From: Acinetobacter gandensis
GTDB taxonomy: Bacteria > Pseudomonadota > Gammaproteobacteria > Pseudomonadales > Moraxellaceae
NCBI RefSeq assembly: GCF_001678755.1
Contig: NZ_LZDS01000025.1
Coordinates: forward strand, 62,001 to 126,000
Length of the DNA stretch: 64,000 bases
Direction of reading: 5' to 3'
Positions 11,056 to 20,287 of this stretch are shown piece after piece; position 1 is the stretch's first letter; each line of letters starts with the position of its first letter. Below the pieces are notes generated by a model that saw only the letters and a list, made by a program, of their open reading frames with translations, was not told the DNA's origin and searched no databases. A program made the position numbers and the translations under genes.

Positions 11056-13107
11056 ATGCATATAAAATTAAATGATTTATTTTTAAACATGCAGCAACAG
11101 CTCGACACGCCTCGAGCTGTGCTGGATGAAAATTTACTGATTGAACTGATTAATCGTATTCGTCCCGAAGACACAAAAAATACCGACGAAATTAAAAAGC
11201 GCTTTCAAGCTTTTATACAAGCGCTATTGATTACCCCTGATGCTGCCTCAACACTACAAAGTTTTGTTCTAAAACTGATCAGTAAATATAAGCAAACCAG
11301 TCTTTATGCTGATACTGGGATTTTGTCTTTGGATGGTTTCTGGGGACAATTATTTCAACGTCTGGGTGCACACTTTCTCCCTTTAATTAATGATGAAACG
11401 CAGTTACAAGATCTTGTTCGTCGTGTTTTCCATCGACATAGTGACAAATATTGGCTCGATAGCATCCCAGATCAACAATGGATTCAATTGTTCCGATTAT
11501 TTAATCAGGGGCATAGCAACCAAGATGAAAAAAGACAAATTCGCCGCGAGCTGATCAAAGCAATTACCGTCTTGTCTTATCGTGTCAGTGGTATTGGTCT
11601 TTACCCAGAATTCATTAATGCACAACCTGAATTAACTGAATATGAATCGCCTTTTTTGGTACAAAACCGTGAAATAAACGATTTTATTCAGCAATATAAA
11701 AAGCTCCATCAAAGCGCAGAACAGATGACTGCGGTACTTCCTCCGGATGCATCTCAAGCTTTAGTGATGTTAGAGCAGTGCCGCGATGTCGTCCTAAAAA
11801 TCCGCCGTGCAACCAAACGTATTGGTGTGAGTGTCAGCCTGACATATTTACTGTCTCTACTTGAGCAATGTTTAGATCGTTTAGAAATTTTGCTTAACCT
11901 AATTGTTGAAGAAGATGACGTCCGCTACATCTCGATGGGTAGCCTACTGAGCGATGTCACTTCAGCCATATATAGCGAACGTAGTGTGCGTGATTTGCTC
12001 GCTACTAATAGTGAATTAATGGCTCTACAAGTTACTGAAAATGCCAGTAAAACTGGTGAACATTATGTAAGTACGGACAAACAAGGCTTTATGAGCATGT
12101 ACCGCTCTGCTGCGGGTGCAGGTGTCATTATTGCCTGTATGGCCACATTAAAAGTACTAATGACACGTTTGACAATGGCTCCTTTAATGCAAGCCATTTC
12201 ATACAGCCTAAATTACTCTCTCGGCTTTATGCTAATACATGTCTTGCATTTTACAGTTGCGACCAAACAGCCAGCTATGACAGCTGCTGCACTTGCTGCT
12301 ACGGTCCAACACCGTAAAGGCTCTAAAATGGCGCAGATTGCAGAATTGGCTGCACTGATTATTAACATCATTCGAACCCAGTTTATTGCAATCTTAGGCA
12401 ACATCAGTATTGCAATTCCTGTTGCCGCCCTGATTGCGCTGAGTTGGGATATGGCCTTACATGAACCTTTGATGAATCATGCAAAAGCCGCAAAAACCTT
12501 ACATGACCTCAATCCATTTACCTCACTAGCTGTACCTCATGCTGCAATTGCAGGGGTCTGTTTATTTTTATCTGGCTTAATTGCAGGTTATTTTGACAAC
12601 ATGGCTGTGTACCGAAAAGTCGGCCCACGTATACAAGCACACCAGAAGCTCAAACGCTGGTTAGGTCAAGAGCGTCTTAATAAATTTGCTGCTTATATTG
12701 AACGTAATCTTGGTGCATTAGCGGGTAATTTCTTATTCGGCATTATGCTCGGTAGCATGGGTACCATTGGTTACATTTTAGGTCTTCCCTTAGATATTCG
12801 TCATATTGCATTTGCTTCAGCCAATTTTATTCAAGGTTTAATTAATATTAATGGCTCACCAGATATCGGCTTAATTATTGTGTCATTTTTAGGGGTTATC
12901 CTGATTGGTCTGACTAACTTATTCGTCAGTTTCACGTTAACCATTATTGTGGCATTACGTGCACGTCGCGTAAGATTTGAGCAATGGAAACCCTTGGCTA
13001 AATTGGTGATGACTCATTTTCTAACTCGACCAAGTGACTTTTTCTGGCCACCAAAAACCCCACTTGAAGTTGAAGATGGCACACAAGCCAGTAAGAACAA
13101 TCATTAG
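11056..13107 (+). CDS. Gcr-type 'site-specific recombinase' membrane protein
   Basis: The 683-residue product matches the SpecificRecomb family (named after the gonococcal gcr gene). The N-terminal 330 residues are soluble and helical. From about residue 345 on there are around eight hydrophobic segments (e.g. AAGAGVIIACMATLKVLM, NISIAIPVAALIALSWDMAL, AIAGVCLFLSGLIAGYF, LTIIVALRARRVRFEQW). No tyrosine or serine recombinase motif is visible and the protein looks like an integral membrane protein. The historical name therefore should not be taken as a function. Start is ATG 11056 rather than TTG 11050. It lies 30 bp after ispB and may share its transcript. Confidence 0.82.
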   Translation: MHIKLNDLFLNMQQQLDTPRAVLDENLLIELINRIRPEDTKNTDEIKKRFQAFIQALLITPDAASTLQSFVLKLISKYKQTSLYADTGILSLDGFWGQLFQRLGAHFLPLINDETQLQDLVRRVFHRHSDKYWLDSIPDQQWIQLFRLFNQGHSNQDEKRQIRRELIKAITVLSYRVSGIGLYPEFINAQPELTEYESPFLVQNREINDFIQQYKKLHQSAEQMTAVLPPDASQALVMLEQCRDVVLKIRRATKRIGVSVSLTYLLSLLEQCLDRLEILLNLIVEEDDVRYISMGSLLSDVTSAIYSERSVRDLLATNSELMALQVTENASKTGEHYVSTDKQGFMSMYRSAAGAGVIIACMATLKVLMTRLTMAPLMQAISYSLNYSLGFMLIHVLHFTVATKQPAMTAAALAATVQHRKGSKMAQIAELAALIINIIRTQFIAILGNISIAIPVAALIALSWDMALHEPLMNHAKAAKTLHDLNPFTSLAVPHAAIAGVCLFLSGLIAGYFDNMAVYRKVGPRIQAHQKLKRWLGQERLNKFAAYIERNLGALAGNFLFGIMLGSMGTIGYILGLPLDIRHIAFASANFIQGLININGSPDIGLIIVSFLGVILIGLTNLFVSFTLTIIVALRARRVRFEQWKPLAKLVMTHFLTRPSDFFWPPKTPLEVEDGTQASKNNH

Positions 13108-13177
13108 CAGATTTGTGTTTTATTTTAGTAAGATGTAAATGAACACAAAAAATAAAATCAGTATGATTTACACAGAC

Positions 13178-13209
13178 TTGAAATAAAGTGTACTGATGAG
13201 TACACTTTA
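13178..13209 (+). promoter_or_regulatory. Promoter with overlapping 26 bp palindromic operator ahead of pap2-adeIJK
   Basis: A sigma-70 promoter is visible: TTGAAA (13178-13183), a 17 bp spacer, and TACACT (13201-13206). A perfect inverted repeat, taaagtgtact / agtacacttta with a 4 bp centre (13184-13209), covers the whole spacer and the -10 box. A dimeric repressor bound here would exclude RNA polymerase. In A. baumannii adeIJK is repressed by the TetR-family protein AdeN, so AdeN is the obvious candidate. The binding itself is inference. Confidence 0.65.
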
Positions 13210-13218
13210 GTCCATTAA

Positions 13219-13241
13219 TTAACCGAGCTCGAACCGGTTAA
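13219..13241 (+). promoter_or_regulatory. Adjacent palindromes in the pap2 leader
   Basis: CGAGCTCG (13224-13231) and AACCGGTT (13232-13239) are two 8 bp palindromes placed end to end inside a wider inverted repeat ttaaccg / cggttaa. They fall just after the predicted transcription start and before the ribosome-binding site AAGGA (13248-13252). They may be a second protein-binding site or a small mRNA hairpin. Confidence 0.4.
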
Positions 13242-13259
13242 AATGACAAGGAATAAAAT

Positions 13260-13856
13260 ATGCCACGAACGCTACTGTTTGTTGGTTTTTTTGCATTAAT
13301 TATCAGTGTGTTGTCGCTTTATTCTAGCCATTTAAATCTATTAGATTTGAGTATCGTGGAATGGATGAGTCAGCACCGTATTGCTGTTTTTAATCAAATT
13401 GCCATCGGACTTTCAGCGCTAGGCGGCATGCCTTTTGTATTATTTTTCACCACGCTATGGTGTTTACACTTTGCGTGGTATAAAAAATACACAGAGATTG
13501 TTTTTATCAGTATAGGGATCTTTGGAAGTATCGGCCTTGCATGGTTGCTTAAATTTACGTTCACCAGACCGCGTCCCCCAGAAATGTACCATCTTGTAGC
13601 GTCTTACGGGAGTTCATTTCCAAGCGCACACAGTTGTTATGCTGCATCGCTTGCGTGTCTGATGATCTTGATTTACCGACAACATGCTCAACATCGCTTG
13701 ATCACCATTTTGGCATTGTTATGGATGCTGTGTATGGGTGTTTCGCGAGTTTATGTTGGGGTTCATTTTCCGACAGATGTCCTATCCGGTTGGAGCATTA
13801 GTTTGATTTGGATCGCGCTACTTTATTTGATCACCATCAAATTCAGTAAAGCGTAA
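13260..13856 (+). CDS. PAP2-family membrane phosphatase
   Basis: The 198-residue membrane protein has about six hydrophobic helices and the three PAP2 acid-phosphatase motifs: KFTFTRPRPP (KxxxxxxRP), SFPSAHS (PSGH-like, with Ala for Gly) and SRVYVGVHFPTD (SRxxxxxHxxxD). Such enzymes dephosphorylate phosphatidate, phosphatidylglycerophosphate or undecaprenyl diphosphate at the membrane; the substrate is not set by the motifs. AAGGA stands 7 nt before the ATG. The gene ends 42 bp before adeI with no terminator, so it is probably co-transcribed with adeIJK from the promoter at 13178. Confidence 0.88.
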   Translation: MPRTLLFVGFFALIISVLSLYSSHLNLLDLSIVEWMSQHRIAVFNQIAIGLSALGGMPFVLFFTTLWCLHFAWYKKYTEIVFISIGIFGSIGLAWLLKFTFTRPRPPEMYHLVASYGSSFPSAHSCYAASLACLMILIYRQHAQHRLITILALLWMLCMGVSRVYVGVHFPTDVLSGWSISLIWIALLYLITIKFSKA

Positions 13857-13898
13857 ACAAATGAATAATTTAGATAAAAATCTAATTGAGGTGGAACA

Positions 13899-15161
13899 AT
13901 GATGTCTGCAAAGCTTTGGGCACCTGCCCTGACTGCTTGCGCATTGGCAACAAGTATTGCACTTGTTGGTTGTAGCAAAGATCCTAAAGATGCACAGCAA
14001 GCTGCTGCTGCACAGCAAATGCCACCAACTGAAGTCGGTGTAATTGTTGCTCAACCACAAAGCGTTGAACAGTCTGTTGAACTTTCGGGCCGTACATCTG
14101 CCTACGAAATTTCTGAAGTGCGCCCACAAACCAGTGGTGTCGTACTTAAACGTCTTTTTGCAGAAGGCAGCTATGTTCGTGAAGGACAAGCCTTGTACGA
14201 GATCGACTCACGTACAAACCGTGCTTCAGCTGACAGTGCTCGTGCTGCTTTAACACGCCAACAAGCGAACTTAGGTGTGTTACGTGTTAAAGAAGGTCGT
14301 TACCGTCAACTTGTAGGATCGAATGCGATTTCTAAACAAGAATATGATGACATTGTTGCGCAAGTTAAACTGGCTGAAGCTGATGTTGCTGCCTCTCAGG
14401 CAGAACTTAAAAATGCTGAAATCAACCTGGGTTACTCAACTGTTCGTGCACCTATTTCTGGTCAAACAAACCGTTCAACTGTGACTGCTGGTGCTTTAGT
14501 TACAGCATCTCAGGCTGATCCATTGGTGACAATTCAACGTCTTGACCCAATGTATGTTGATATCAACCAATCGAGTGCTGAGCTACTTCGCTTACGTCAA
14601 CAATTAAGCAAAGGCAACTTGGACAGCAGCAACAATACAAAAGTTAAATTACGTCTTGAAGATGGCAGTGAATATCCAATCGAAGGTCGTTTAGCTTTCT
14701 CTGATGCCAGTGTGAATCCGGATACAGGTACAGTCACTTTACGTGCTGTGTTCTCTAACCCGAACCACTTATTGCTACCAGGTATGTTTGCCAATGCACG
14801 TATCGTGCAAGGTGTAATTCCGAATGCCTACCTTGTTCCACAAGCTGCAATTACACGTACTCCAACAGGTCAAGCGATTGCAATGATTGTTAATGCTAAA
14901 GGTGCTGTAGAGTCTCGTCCTGTAACAACAGTAGGCACTCAAGGCGCTAACTGGATTGTGACTCAAGGTCTGAATACTGGCGACAAAGTAATTGTTGATG
15001 GTATTGCCAAAGTTAAGCCAGAACAACAAGTTGTAGCAAAACCGTATCAACCACAGGCTGCTGCCCCACAAGGTGCGCAACAACCTGCTGCAAAAGAACA
15101 AGGTAAAGCTACTGAACAAGCAGCTCCAAAAACTGAACAAAAAGCTACTTCAAACGCATAA
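13899..15161 (+). CDS. adeI: AdeI, periplasmic adaptor of the AdeIJK RND pump
   Basis: AdeI is the membrane-fusion subunit that links the inner-membrane pump AdeJ to the outer-membrane channel AdeK. The start MMSAKLWAPALTACALATS and lipobox LVGC indicate a lipoprotein anchored in the inner membrane. A lipoyl/barrel-sandwich half (EVRPQTSGVVLKRLFAEGS), a helical hairpin (residues about 105-175), the second lipoyl half (VRAPISGQ) and beta-barrel parts follow. The C-terminal tail is Ala/Gln/Lys-rich. As remembered, it follows A. baumannii AdeI almost throughout. GAGGTGGA precedes the start, and adeJ begins 13 bp after the stop. Confidence 0.95.
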   Translation: MMSAKLWAPALTACALATSIALVGCSKDPKDAQQAAAAQQMPPTEVGVIVAQPQSVEQSVELSGRTSAYEISEVRPQTSGVVLKRLFAEGSYVREGQALYEIDSRTNRASADSARAALTRQQANLGVLRVKEGRYRQLVGSNAISKQEYDDIVAQVKLAEADVAASQAELKNAEINLGYSTVRAPISGQTNRSTVTAGALVTASQADPLVTIQRLDPMYVDINQSSAELLRLRQQLSKGNLDSSNNTKVKLRLEDGSEYPIEGRLAFSDASVNPDTGTVTLRAVFSNPNHLLLPGMFANARIVQGVIPNAYLVPQAAITRTPTGQAIAMIVNAKGAVESRPVTTVGTQGANWIVTQGLNTGDKVIVDGIAKVKPEQQVVAKPYQPQAAAPQGAQQPAAKEQGKATEQAAPKTEQKATSNA

Positions 15162-15173
15162 GGAGTAGACTGA

Positions 15174-18100
15174 ATGGCTCAATTCTTTATTCATCGCCCC
15201 ATTTTTGCATGGGTGATTGCATTGGTGATTATGTTGGCGGGTGTACTCACGCTAACAAAAATGCCAATTGCGCAGTACCCGACCGTCGCTCCGCCGACTG
15301 TGTCGATCTCTGCAACTTATCCTGGTGCATCTGCAGAAACCGTTGAAAATACAGTGACTCAGATCATCGAACAACAAATGAATGGTTTGGATGGCTTACG
15401 TTATATTTCGTCAAATAGTGCGGGTAACGGTCAAGCATCAATCCAATTAAACTTCGAACAAGGGATTGATCCAGATATCGCCCAAGTTCAAGTTCAGAAC
15501 AAATTGCAGTCTGCGACAGCACTTTTGCCTGAAGACGTTCAACGTCAAGGTGTAAAAGTAACAAAGTCTGGCGCGAGCTTCTTGCAAGTTGTGGCATTCC
15601 ACTCACCGTCAGGTAAGTTGACTGCCGACGACATTAAGGACTATGTAAACTCGAATATTTCTGAACCTCTTAGCCGTGTAGCGGGTGTAGGTGAAGTCCA
15701 AGTATTCGGTGGCTCATATGCAATGCGTGTATGGTTAGACCCTGCCAAAATGGCAAACCTAAAAGTAACACCGAGTGATGTTGCTGCTGCAATCCGCACA
15801 CAAAACGCGCAGGTTGCTGTTGGTCAATTGGGTGGTGCACCATCAACACAAGGTCAAGTTTTAAACGCAACAGTTACTGCTCAAAGTTTGCTACAAACAC
15901 CTGAACAATTCTCAAACATCTTCCTACGTAACAGCTCGGATGGTGCTCAAGTACGTTTAGGTGATGTAGCACGTGTTGAATTAGGCGCGGATAACTATCA
16001 GTTCGACTCTAAATTTAACAACAACCCTGCCGGCGGTGTTGCAATCAAACTAGCAACTGGTGCAAACGCATTAGATACAGCAGAAGCAGTTGAAGCACGT
16101 CTAAAAGAATTACGTCCAAACTACCCTGATGGTTTAGAAGATACTCTTGCCTTTGATACAACGCCATTCATTAAGTTATCTATTGAAAGTGTTGTACATA
16201 CCCTTGTAGAAGCCGTGATTCTCGTATTCTTTGTGATGTTCTTGTTCTTACAGAACTGGCGCGCAACGATTATTCCAACATTGGCTGTACCAGTGGTTGT
16301 ATTGGGTACATTTGCTGTCATTAACATGTTTGGGTTCTCGATCAATACACTCACCATGTTCGCGATGGTACTGGCGATTGGTCTCCTCGTGGATGATGCG
16401 ATTGTTGTGGTAGAGAACGTTGAACGTGTCATGGTCGAAGATCATCTTGACCCAGTGACTGCAACTGAAATCTCAATGAAACAGATCTCGGGCGCCCTAA
16501 TCGGTATTACCTCTGTTTTAACCGCTGTATTCGTTCCGATGGCATTCTTCGGTGGTACGACAGGTGTAATTTATCGTCAGTTCTCAATCACGCTGGTAAC
16601 AGCAATGGTTCTGTCATTGATTGTGGCTTTGACCTTTACCCCTGCCCTCTGTGCAACCATGTTGAAACAACATGAAAAAGATAAACCTCAAAGCAACAGC
16701 ATTTTTGCGCGTTTCTTCCGAGGCTTTAACAACGGTTTCGATAAACTTGCAGATAAATACCAAGGTGGCGTGAACTTCATGACACACCATAAGATTTTCT
16801 CTGGTGTGATCTATGCAGTTGTGATTGGTTTATTGGTGCTATTGTTCCAAAAACTTCCATCTTCGTTCTTACCCGAAGAAGACCAAGGTGTCGTGATGAC
16901 ACTGGTACAGTTACCACCGAATGCCTCATTAGAGCGTACGGACAAAACTGTTACCGCAATGACCAACTATTTCCTTAAAAATGAAGAAAAATACGTCGAC
17001 TCTGTATTCAGCGTTTCCGGTTTCTCATTTACAGGTGTCGGTCAAAACGCGGGTCTTGCTTTCATTAAATTAAAAGATTGGGAAGACCGTACTAGCCCTG
17101 AATCTCAGGTTGGCGCGATTATTCAACGTGGTATGGCATTGAACATGATTGTGAAGGATGCTTCATACATCATGCCAATTCAATTACCAGCAATGCCTGA
17201 ATTAGGGGTGAGTGCTGGCTTCAACCTTCAGTTGAAAGCATCAGCAGGTCAAACACATCAACAATTAATCGACGCACGTAATATGGTGCTCGGTATGGCT
17301 GCTCAAGATAAACGCCTCATAGGTGTTCGTCCAAACGGTCAAGAAGATACACCACAGTACAAAATCACGATTGACCAAGCTCAAGCTGGTGCTATGGGTG
17401 TCAGCATTGCTGAAATCAATACCACCATGGGTATGGCATGGGGTGGTTCATACATCAACGACTTCGTTGACCGTGGTCGTGTGAAGAAAGTCTATGTACA
17501 GGGTGAAGCTGCGGCACGTATGATGCCTGAAGACTTAAGCCAATGGTATGTACGTAATAACCAAGGTACGATGGTTCCGTTCTCAACATTCGCTACAGGT
17601 GAATGGACTTATGGTTCACCACGTCTTGAGCGTTATAACGGTATCTCATCTGTGAACATTCAAGGTTCACCAGGTATTGGGGTAAGTTCGGGTGACTCAA
17701 TGAAAGCGATGGAAGAAATTATCCAAAAACTTCCATCTATGGGTGCACCTGGCTTTGACTATGAATGGACAGGTTTATCACTAGAAGAACGTGAGTCTGG
17801 CGCACAAGCACCATTCCTATACGCACTTTCATTGTTAATCGTATTCCTATGTCTTGCTGCCTTGTATGAAAGCTGGTCAATTCCGTTCTCAGTATTATTG
17901 GTTGTACCACTGGGTGTCTTGGGTGCGCTACTACTGACTTTCCTTGGAATGGTGTTCTTCAAAAATCCAAACTTGGCGAATAACATTTACTTCCAGGTGG
18001 CAATTATTGCCGTCATTGGTTTGTCCGCGAAGAATGCGATCTTGATCGTAGAATTTGCCAAAGAACTTCAAGAAAAAGGTGAAGATCTGTTTGACGCAAC

Positions 18101-18353
18101 ATTGCATGCCGCTAAAATGCGTCTACGTCCAATTATCATGACAACATTAGCCTTTGGTTTTGGTGTACTTCCGCTTGCCCTTTCTTCGGGTGCAGGTGCA
18201 GGTAGCCAACACTCTGTAGGTTATGGTGTATTGGGTGGCGTAATCAGTTCGACCCTACTCGGTATCTTCTTTATTCCTGTGTTCTACGTATGGATTCGAA
18301 GTATCTTTAAGTACAAACCAAAACAACAAAATAATCAGGAGCATTTATCGTGA
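15174..18353 (+). CDS. adeJ: AdeJ, RND multidrug efflux transporter
   Basis: AdeJ is the proton-driven inner-membrane pump of an intrinsic Acinetobacter efflux system that exports many antibiotics, dyes and detergents. The 1059 residues match the HAE1 family: MAQFFIHRPIFAWVIALVIM at the start, twelve transmembrane helices in two halves, a large porter domain after TM1 and TM7, and the TM4 segment LAIGLLVDDAIVVVENVER with the paired aspartates that relay protons. The TM10 Lys is in GLSAKNAILIVEFAKE. AGGAG precedes the ATG. The stop overlaps the first base of the adeK start. Confidence 0.97.
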   Translation: MAQFFIHRPIFAWVIALVIMLAGVLTLTKMPIAQYPTVAPPTVSISATYPGASAETVENTVTQIIEQQMNGLDGLRYISSNSAGNGQASIQLNFEQGIDPDIAQVQVQNKLQSATALLPEDVQRQGVKVTKSGASFLQVVAFHSPSGKLTADDIKDYVNSNISEPLSRVAGVGEVQVFGGSYAMRVWLDPAKMANLKVTPSDVAAAIRTQNAQVAVGQLGGAPSTQGQVLNATVTAQSLLQTPEQFSNIFLRNSSDGAQVRLGDVARVELGADNYQFDSKFNNNPAGGVAIKLATGANALDTAEAVEARLKELRPNYPDGLEDTLAFDTTPFIKLSIESVVHTLVEAVILVFFVMFLFLQNWRATIIPTLAVPVVVLGTFAVINMFGFSINTLTMFAMVLAIGLLVDDAIVVVENVERVMVEDHLDPVTATEISMKQISGALIGITSVLTAVFVPMAFFGGTTGVIYRQFSITLVTAMVLSLIVALTFTPALCATMLKQHEKDKPQSNSIFARFFRGFNNGFDKLADKYQGGVNFMTHHKIFSGVIYAVVIGLLVLLFQKLPSSFLPEEDQGVVMTLVQLPPNASLERTDKTVTAMTNYFLKNEEKYVDSVFSVSGFSFTGVGQNAGLAFIKLKDWEDRTSPESQVGAIIQRGMALNMIVKDASYIMPIQLPAMPELGVSAGFNLQLKASAGQTHQQLIDARNMVLGMAAQDKRLIGVRPNGQEDTPQYKITIDQAQAGAMGVSIAEINTTMGMAWGGSYINDFVDRGRVKKVYVQGEAAARMMPEDLSQWYVRNNQGTMVPFSTFATGEWTYGSPRLERYNGISSVNIQGSPGIGVSSGDSMKAMEEIIQKLPSMGAPGFDYEWTGLSLEERESGAQAPFLYALSLLIVFLCLAALYESWSIPFSVLLVVPLGVLGALLLTFLGMVFFKNPNLANNIYFQVAIIAVIGLSAKNAILIVEFAKELQEKGEDLFDATLHAAKMRLRPIIMTTLAFGFGVLPLALSSGAGAGSQHSVGYGVLGGVISSTLLGIFFIPVFYVWIRSIFKYKPKQQNNQEHLS

Positions 18354-19807
18354 TGCAAAATGTATGGTCTATTGCAGGTCGTAGCATTGCGGTTTCTTCA
18401 CTTGCGCTTGCTTTGGCTGCCTGCCAAAGCATGCGTGGTCCAGAACCGGTTGTTCAGACCAATATCCCAGAAAGCTATACAGCAAGTGCAGCTGGCACTT
18501 CAGTGGCTGAACAGGGTTATAAAGATTTCTTTGCTGACCAACGTCTGGTACAAGTTCTTGACTTAGCTTTAGCCAATAACCGTGACTTACGTACTGCGGC
18601 ATTAAATATAGACCGCGCGCAGCAACAGTATCAAATCACTGCCAATGGTCAATTACCGATGATCGGTGCGAGTGGTGGCGTACTACGTCAAGACACTTTA
18701 AATACAACCAAGCCTATCACCTCTTATAATGTAGGTTTGGGTGTAACTGCCTATGAGCTAGATTTTTGGGGCCGTGTACGCAGCCTGAAAGACAACGCTT
18801 TAGATAGCTACCTAGCAACTGCAAGTGCACGTGATGCAACACAAATTGCATTGATCGGCCAAGTGGCTCAAGCTTGGTTAAACTATGCTTATGCCAATGC
18901 TAATTTAAAGCTTGCAGATCAAACGTTGAAGGCTCAGCTTGAATCTTACAATCTGAACAAAAAGCGTTTTGATGTAGGTATCGACAGTGAAGTTCCTGTA
19001 CGTCAAGCACAAATTTCTGTAGAAACTGCACGTAATGATGTTGCCAACTACAAGACACAAATTGCCCAAGCGCAAAACTTGTTGAATTTACTTGTAGGAC
19101 AACAAGTTCCGGCAAACCTACTTCCTGCCCAGCGTGTTAATCGTATCACTGCAACCAACACCATTGGCTCAGGTATTCCAAGTGACTTGTTAAATAACCG
19201 TCCTGATGTCCGTGCAGCAGAATATAAACTGTCTGCAGCGGGTGCTAACATTGGCGCAGCAAAAGCGCGTTTATTCCCAACCATCAGCTTAACGGGTTCA
19301 GCAGGTTATGCTTCGACTGACCTAGGTGATTTGTTCAAATCAGGCAACTTTGTATGGTCTGCAGGCCCAAGCTTAGATATTCCTATCTTCGACTGGGGTA
19401 CACGTCAAGCCAACATTAAAGTCTCTGAAACTGACCAGAAAATTGCATTGTCTGATTATGAAAAATCAGTGCAATCAGCTTTCCGTGAAGTGAATGATGC
19501 TTTAGCTGTTCGTCAAAACATTGGTGACCGTATTGCAGCACAACGTCGTTTAGTTGATGCAACCAATACAACCTATAAACTATCGAATGCCCGCTTCCGC
19601 GCAGGTATTGATAGCTACTTAACTGTTCTTGATGCACAGCGCGCATCATATGCAGCTGAGCAAGGTTTATTGTTGCTCGAACAAGCCAATTTGAATAACC
19701 AAGTTGAGCTTTATAAAACCTTGGGTGGTGGTATTAAAGCCAACTCATCTGATGCTGTTCAATACCAACCTTCAACTACTGAACGTAAAGCAGCAGCGAC
19801 AAAATAA
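18353..19807 (+). CDS. adeK: AdeK, outer-membrane channel of the AdeIJK pump
   Basis: AdeK is a TolC/OprM-type outer-membrane factor. The start MQNVWSIAGRSIAVSSLALALAACQSM is a lipoprotein signal (lipobox LAAC). Two OEP repeats follow, each with long helices and beta strands (AYELDFWGRVRSLKD and SLDIPIFDWGTRQANIK mark equivalent places), and the end is Lys/Ala-rich. I use ATG 18353, not GTG 18350. The A of this ATG is the last base of the adeJ TGA, so translation is probably coupled. A terminator closes the operon at 19841. Confidence 0.96.
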   Translation: MQNVWSIAGRSIAVSSLALALAACQSMRGPEPVVQTNIPESYTASAAGTSVAEQGYKDFFADQRLVQVLDLALANNRDLRTAALNIDRAQQQYQITANGQLPMIGASGGVLRQDTLNTTKPITSYNVGLGVTAYELDFWGRVRSLKDNALDSYLATASARDATQIALIGQVAQAWLNYAYANANLKLADQTLKAQLESYNLNKKRFDVGIDSEVPVRQAQISVETARNDVANYKTQIAQAQNLLNLLVGQQVPANLLPAQRVNRITATNTIGSGIPSDLLNNRPDVRAAEYKLSAAGANIGAAKARLFPTISLTGSAGYASTDLGDLFKSGNFVWSAGPSLDIPIFDWGTRQANIKVSETDQKIALSDYEKSVQSAFREVNDALAVRQNIGDRIAAQRRLVDATNTTYKLSNARFRAGIDSYLTVLDAQRASYAAEQGLLLLEQANLNNQVELYKTLGGGIKANSSDAVQYQPSTTERKAAATK

Positions 19808-19840
19808 TCATTCGTTTTAGCTTTGCTAAAGTACGAAATA

Positions 19841-19867
19841 AAAGCTCACTTCGGTGGGCTTTTTTTA
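19841..19867 (+). terminator. Terminator of adeIJK
   Basis: Stem aagctcac / gtgggctt with a stable TTCG loop and a following run of seven T, 33 bp after the adeK stop. Confidence 0.88.
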
Positions 19868-19927
19868 TTGCTTTTTCAATGAGACTTTTCTATCTTCAAT
19901 TCATCTCTTTACTTTTTGATATTAAAA

Positions 19928-20284
19928 ATGCTTTTAAGTAATCTCGAATCTGTTCCAGGCCACACCATTACCCAACAATTAGACGTGGTTTATGGCAGTA
20001 CAGTACGCAGTAAACATGTTGGCCGTGACTTTATGGCTGGCTTAAAAAATATTGTCGGTGGTGAACTTAAAGGCTATACCGAATTATTAGAAGAATCTCG
20101 TCAAGAAGCCATGAGCCGTATGATTGATAAAGCCCGTGCGATGGGTGCAAATGCAGTCGTGGGTATCCGCTTCTCAACATCAAATATCGCCCAAGGCGCA
20201 TCGGAGTTATTTGTCTACGGTACTGCAGTTTGTGTCGAACCACTACAACATAAAATTCCAGATCCATTTCCAACACAGGACTAA
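19928..20284 (+). CDS. YbjQ-family (DUF74) protein
   Basis: The 118-residue product is a standard YbjQ-type protein, a pentamer-forming fold once proposed to bind heavy metals; no firm function is known. Typical segments are VYGSTVRSKHVGRDFMAGLKNIVGGELKGYTELLEESR and ARAMGANAVVGIRFSTS. I take ATG 19928 (MLLSNLESVPG) rather than the TTG at 19916. A second family member follows after 3 bp, so the two are probably one transcript and may form a mixed complex. Confidence 0.87.
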   Translation: MLLSNLESVPGHTITQQLDVVYGSTVRSKHVGRDFMAGLKNIVGGELKGYTELLEESRQEAMSRMIDKARAMGANAVVGIRFSTSNIAQGASELFVYGTAVCVEPLQHKIPDPFPTQD

Positions 20285-20287
20285 GTC

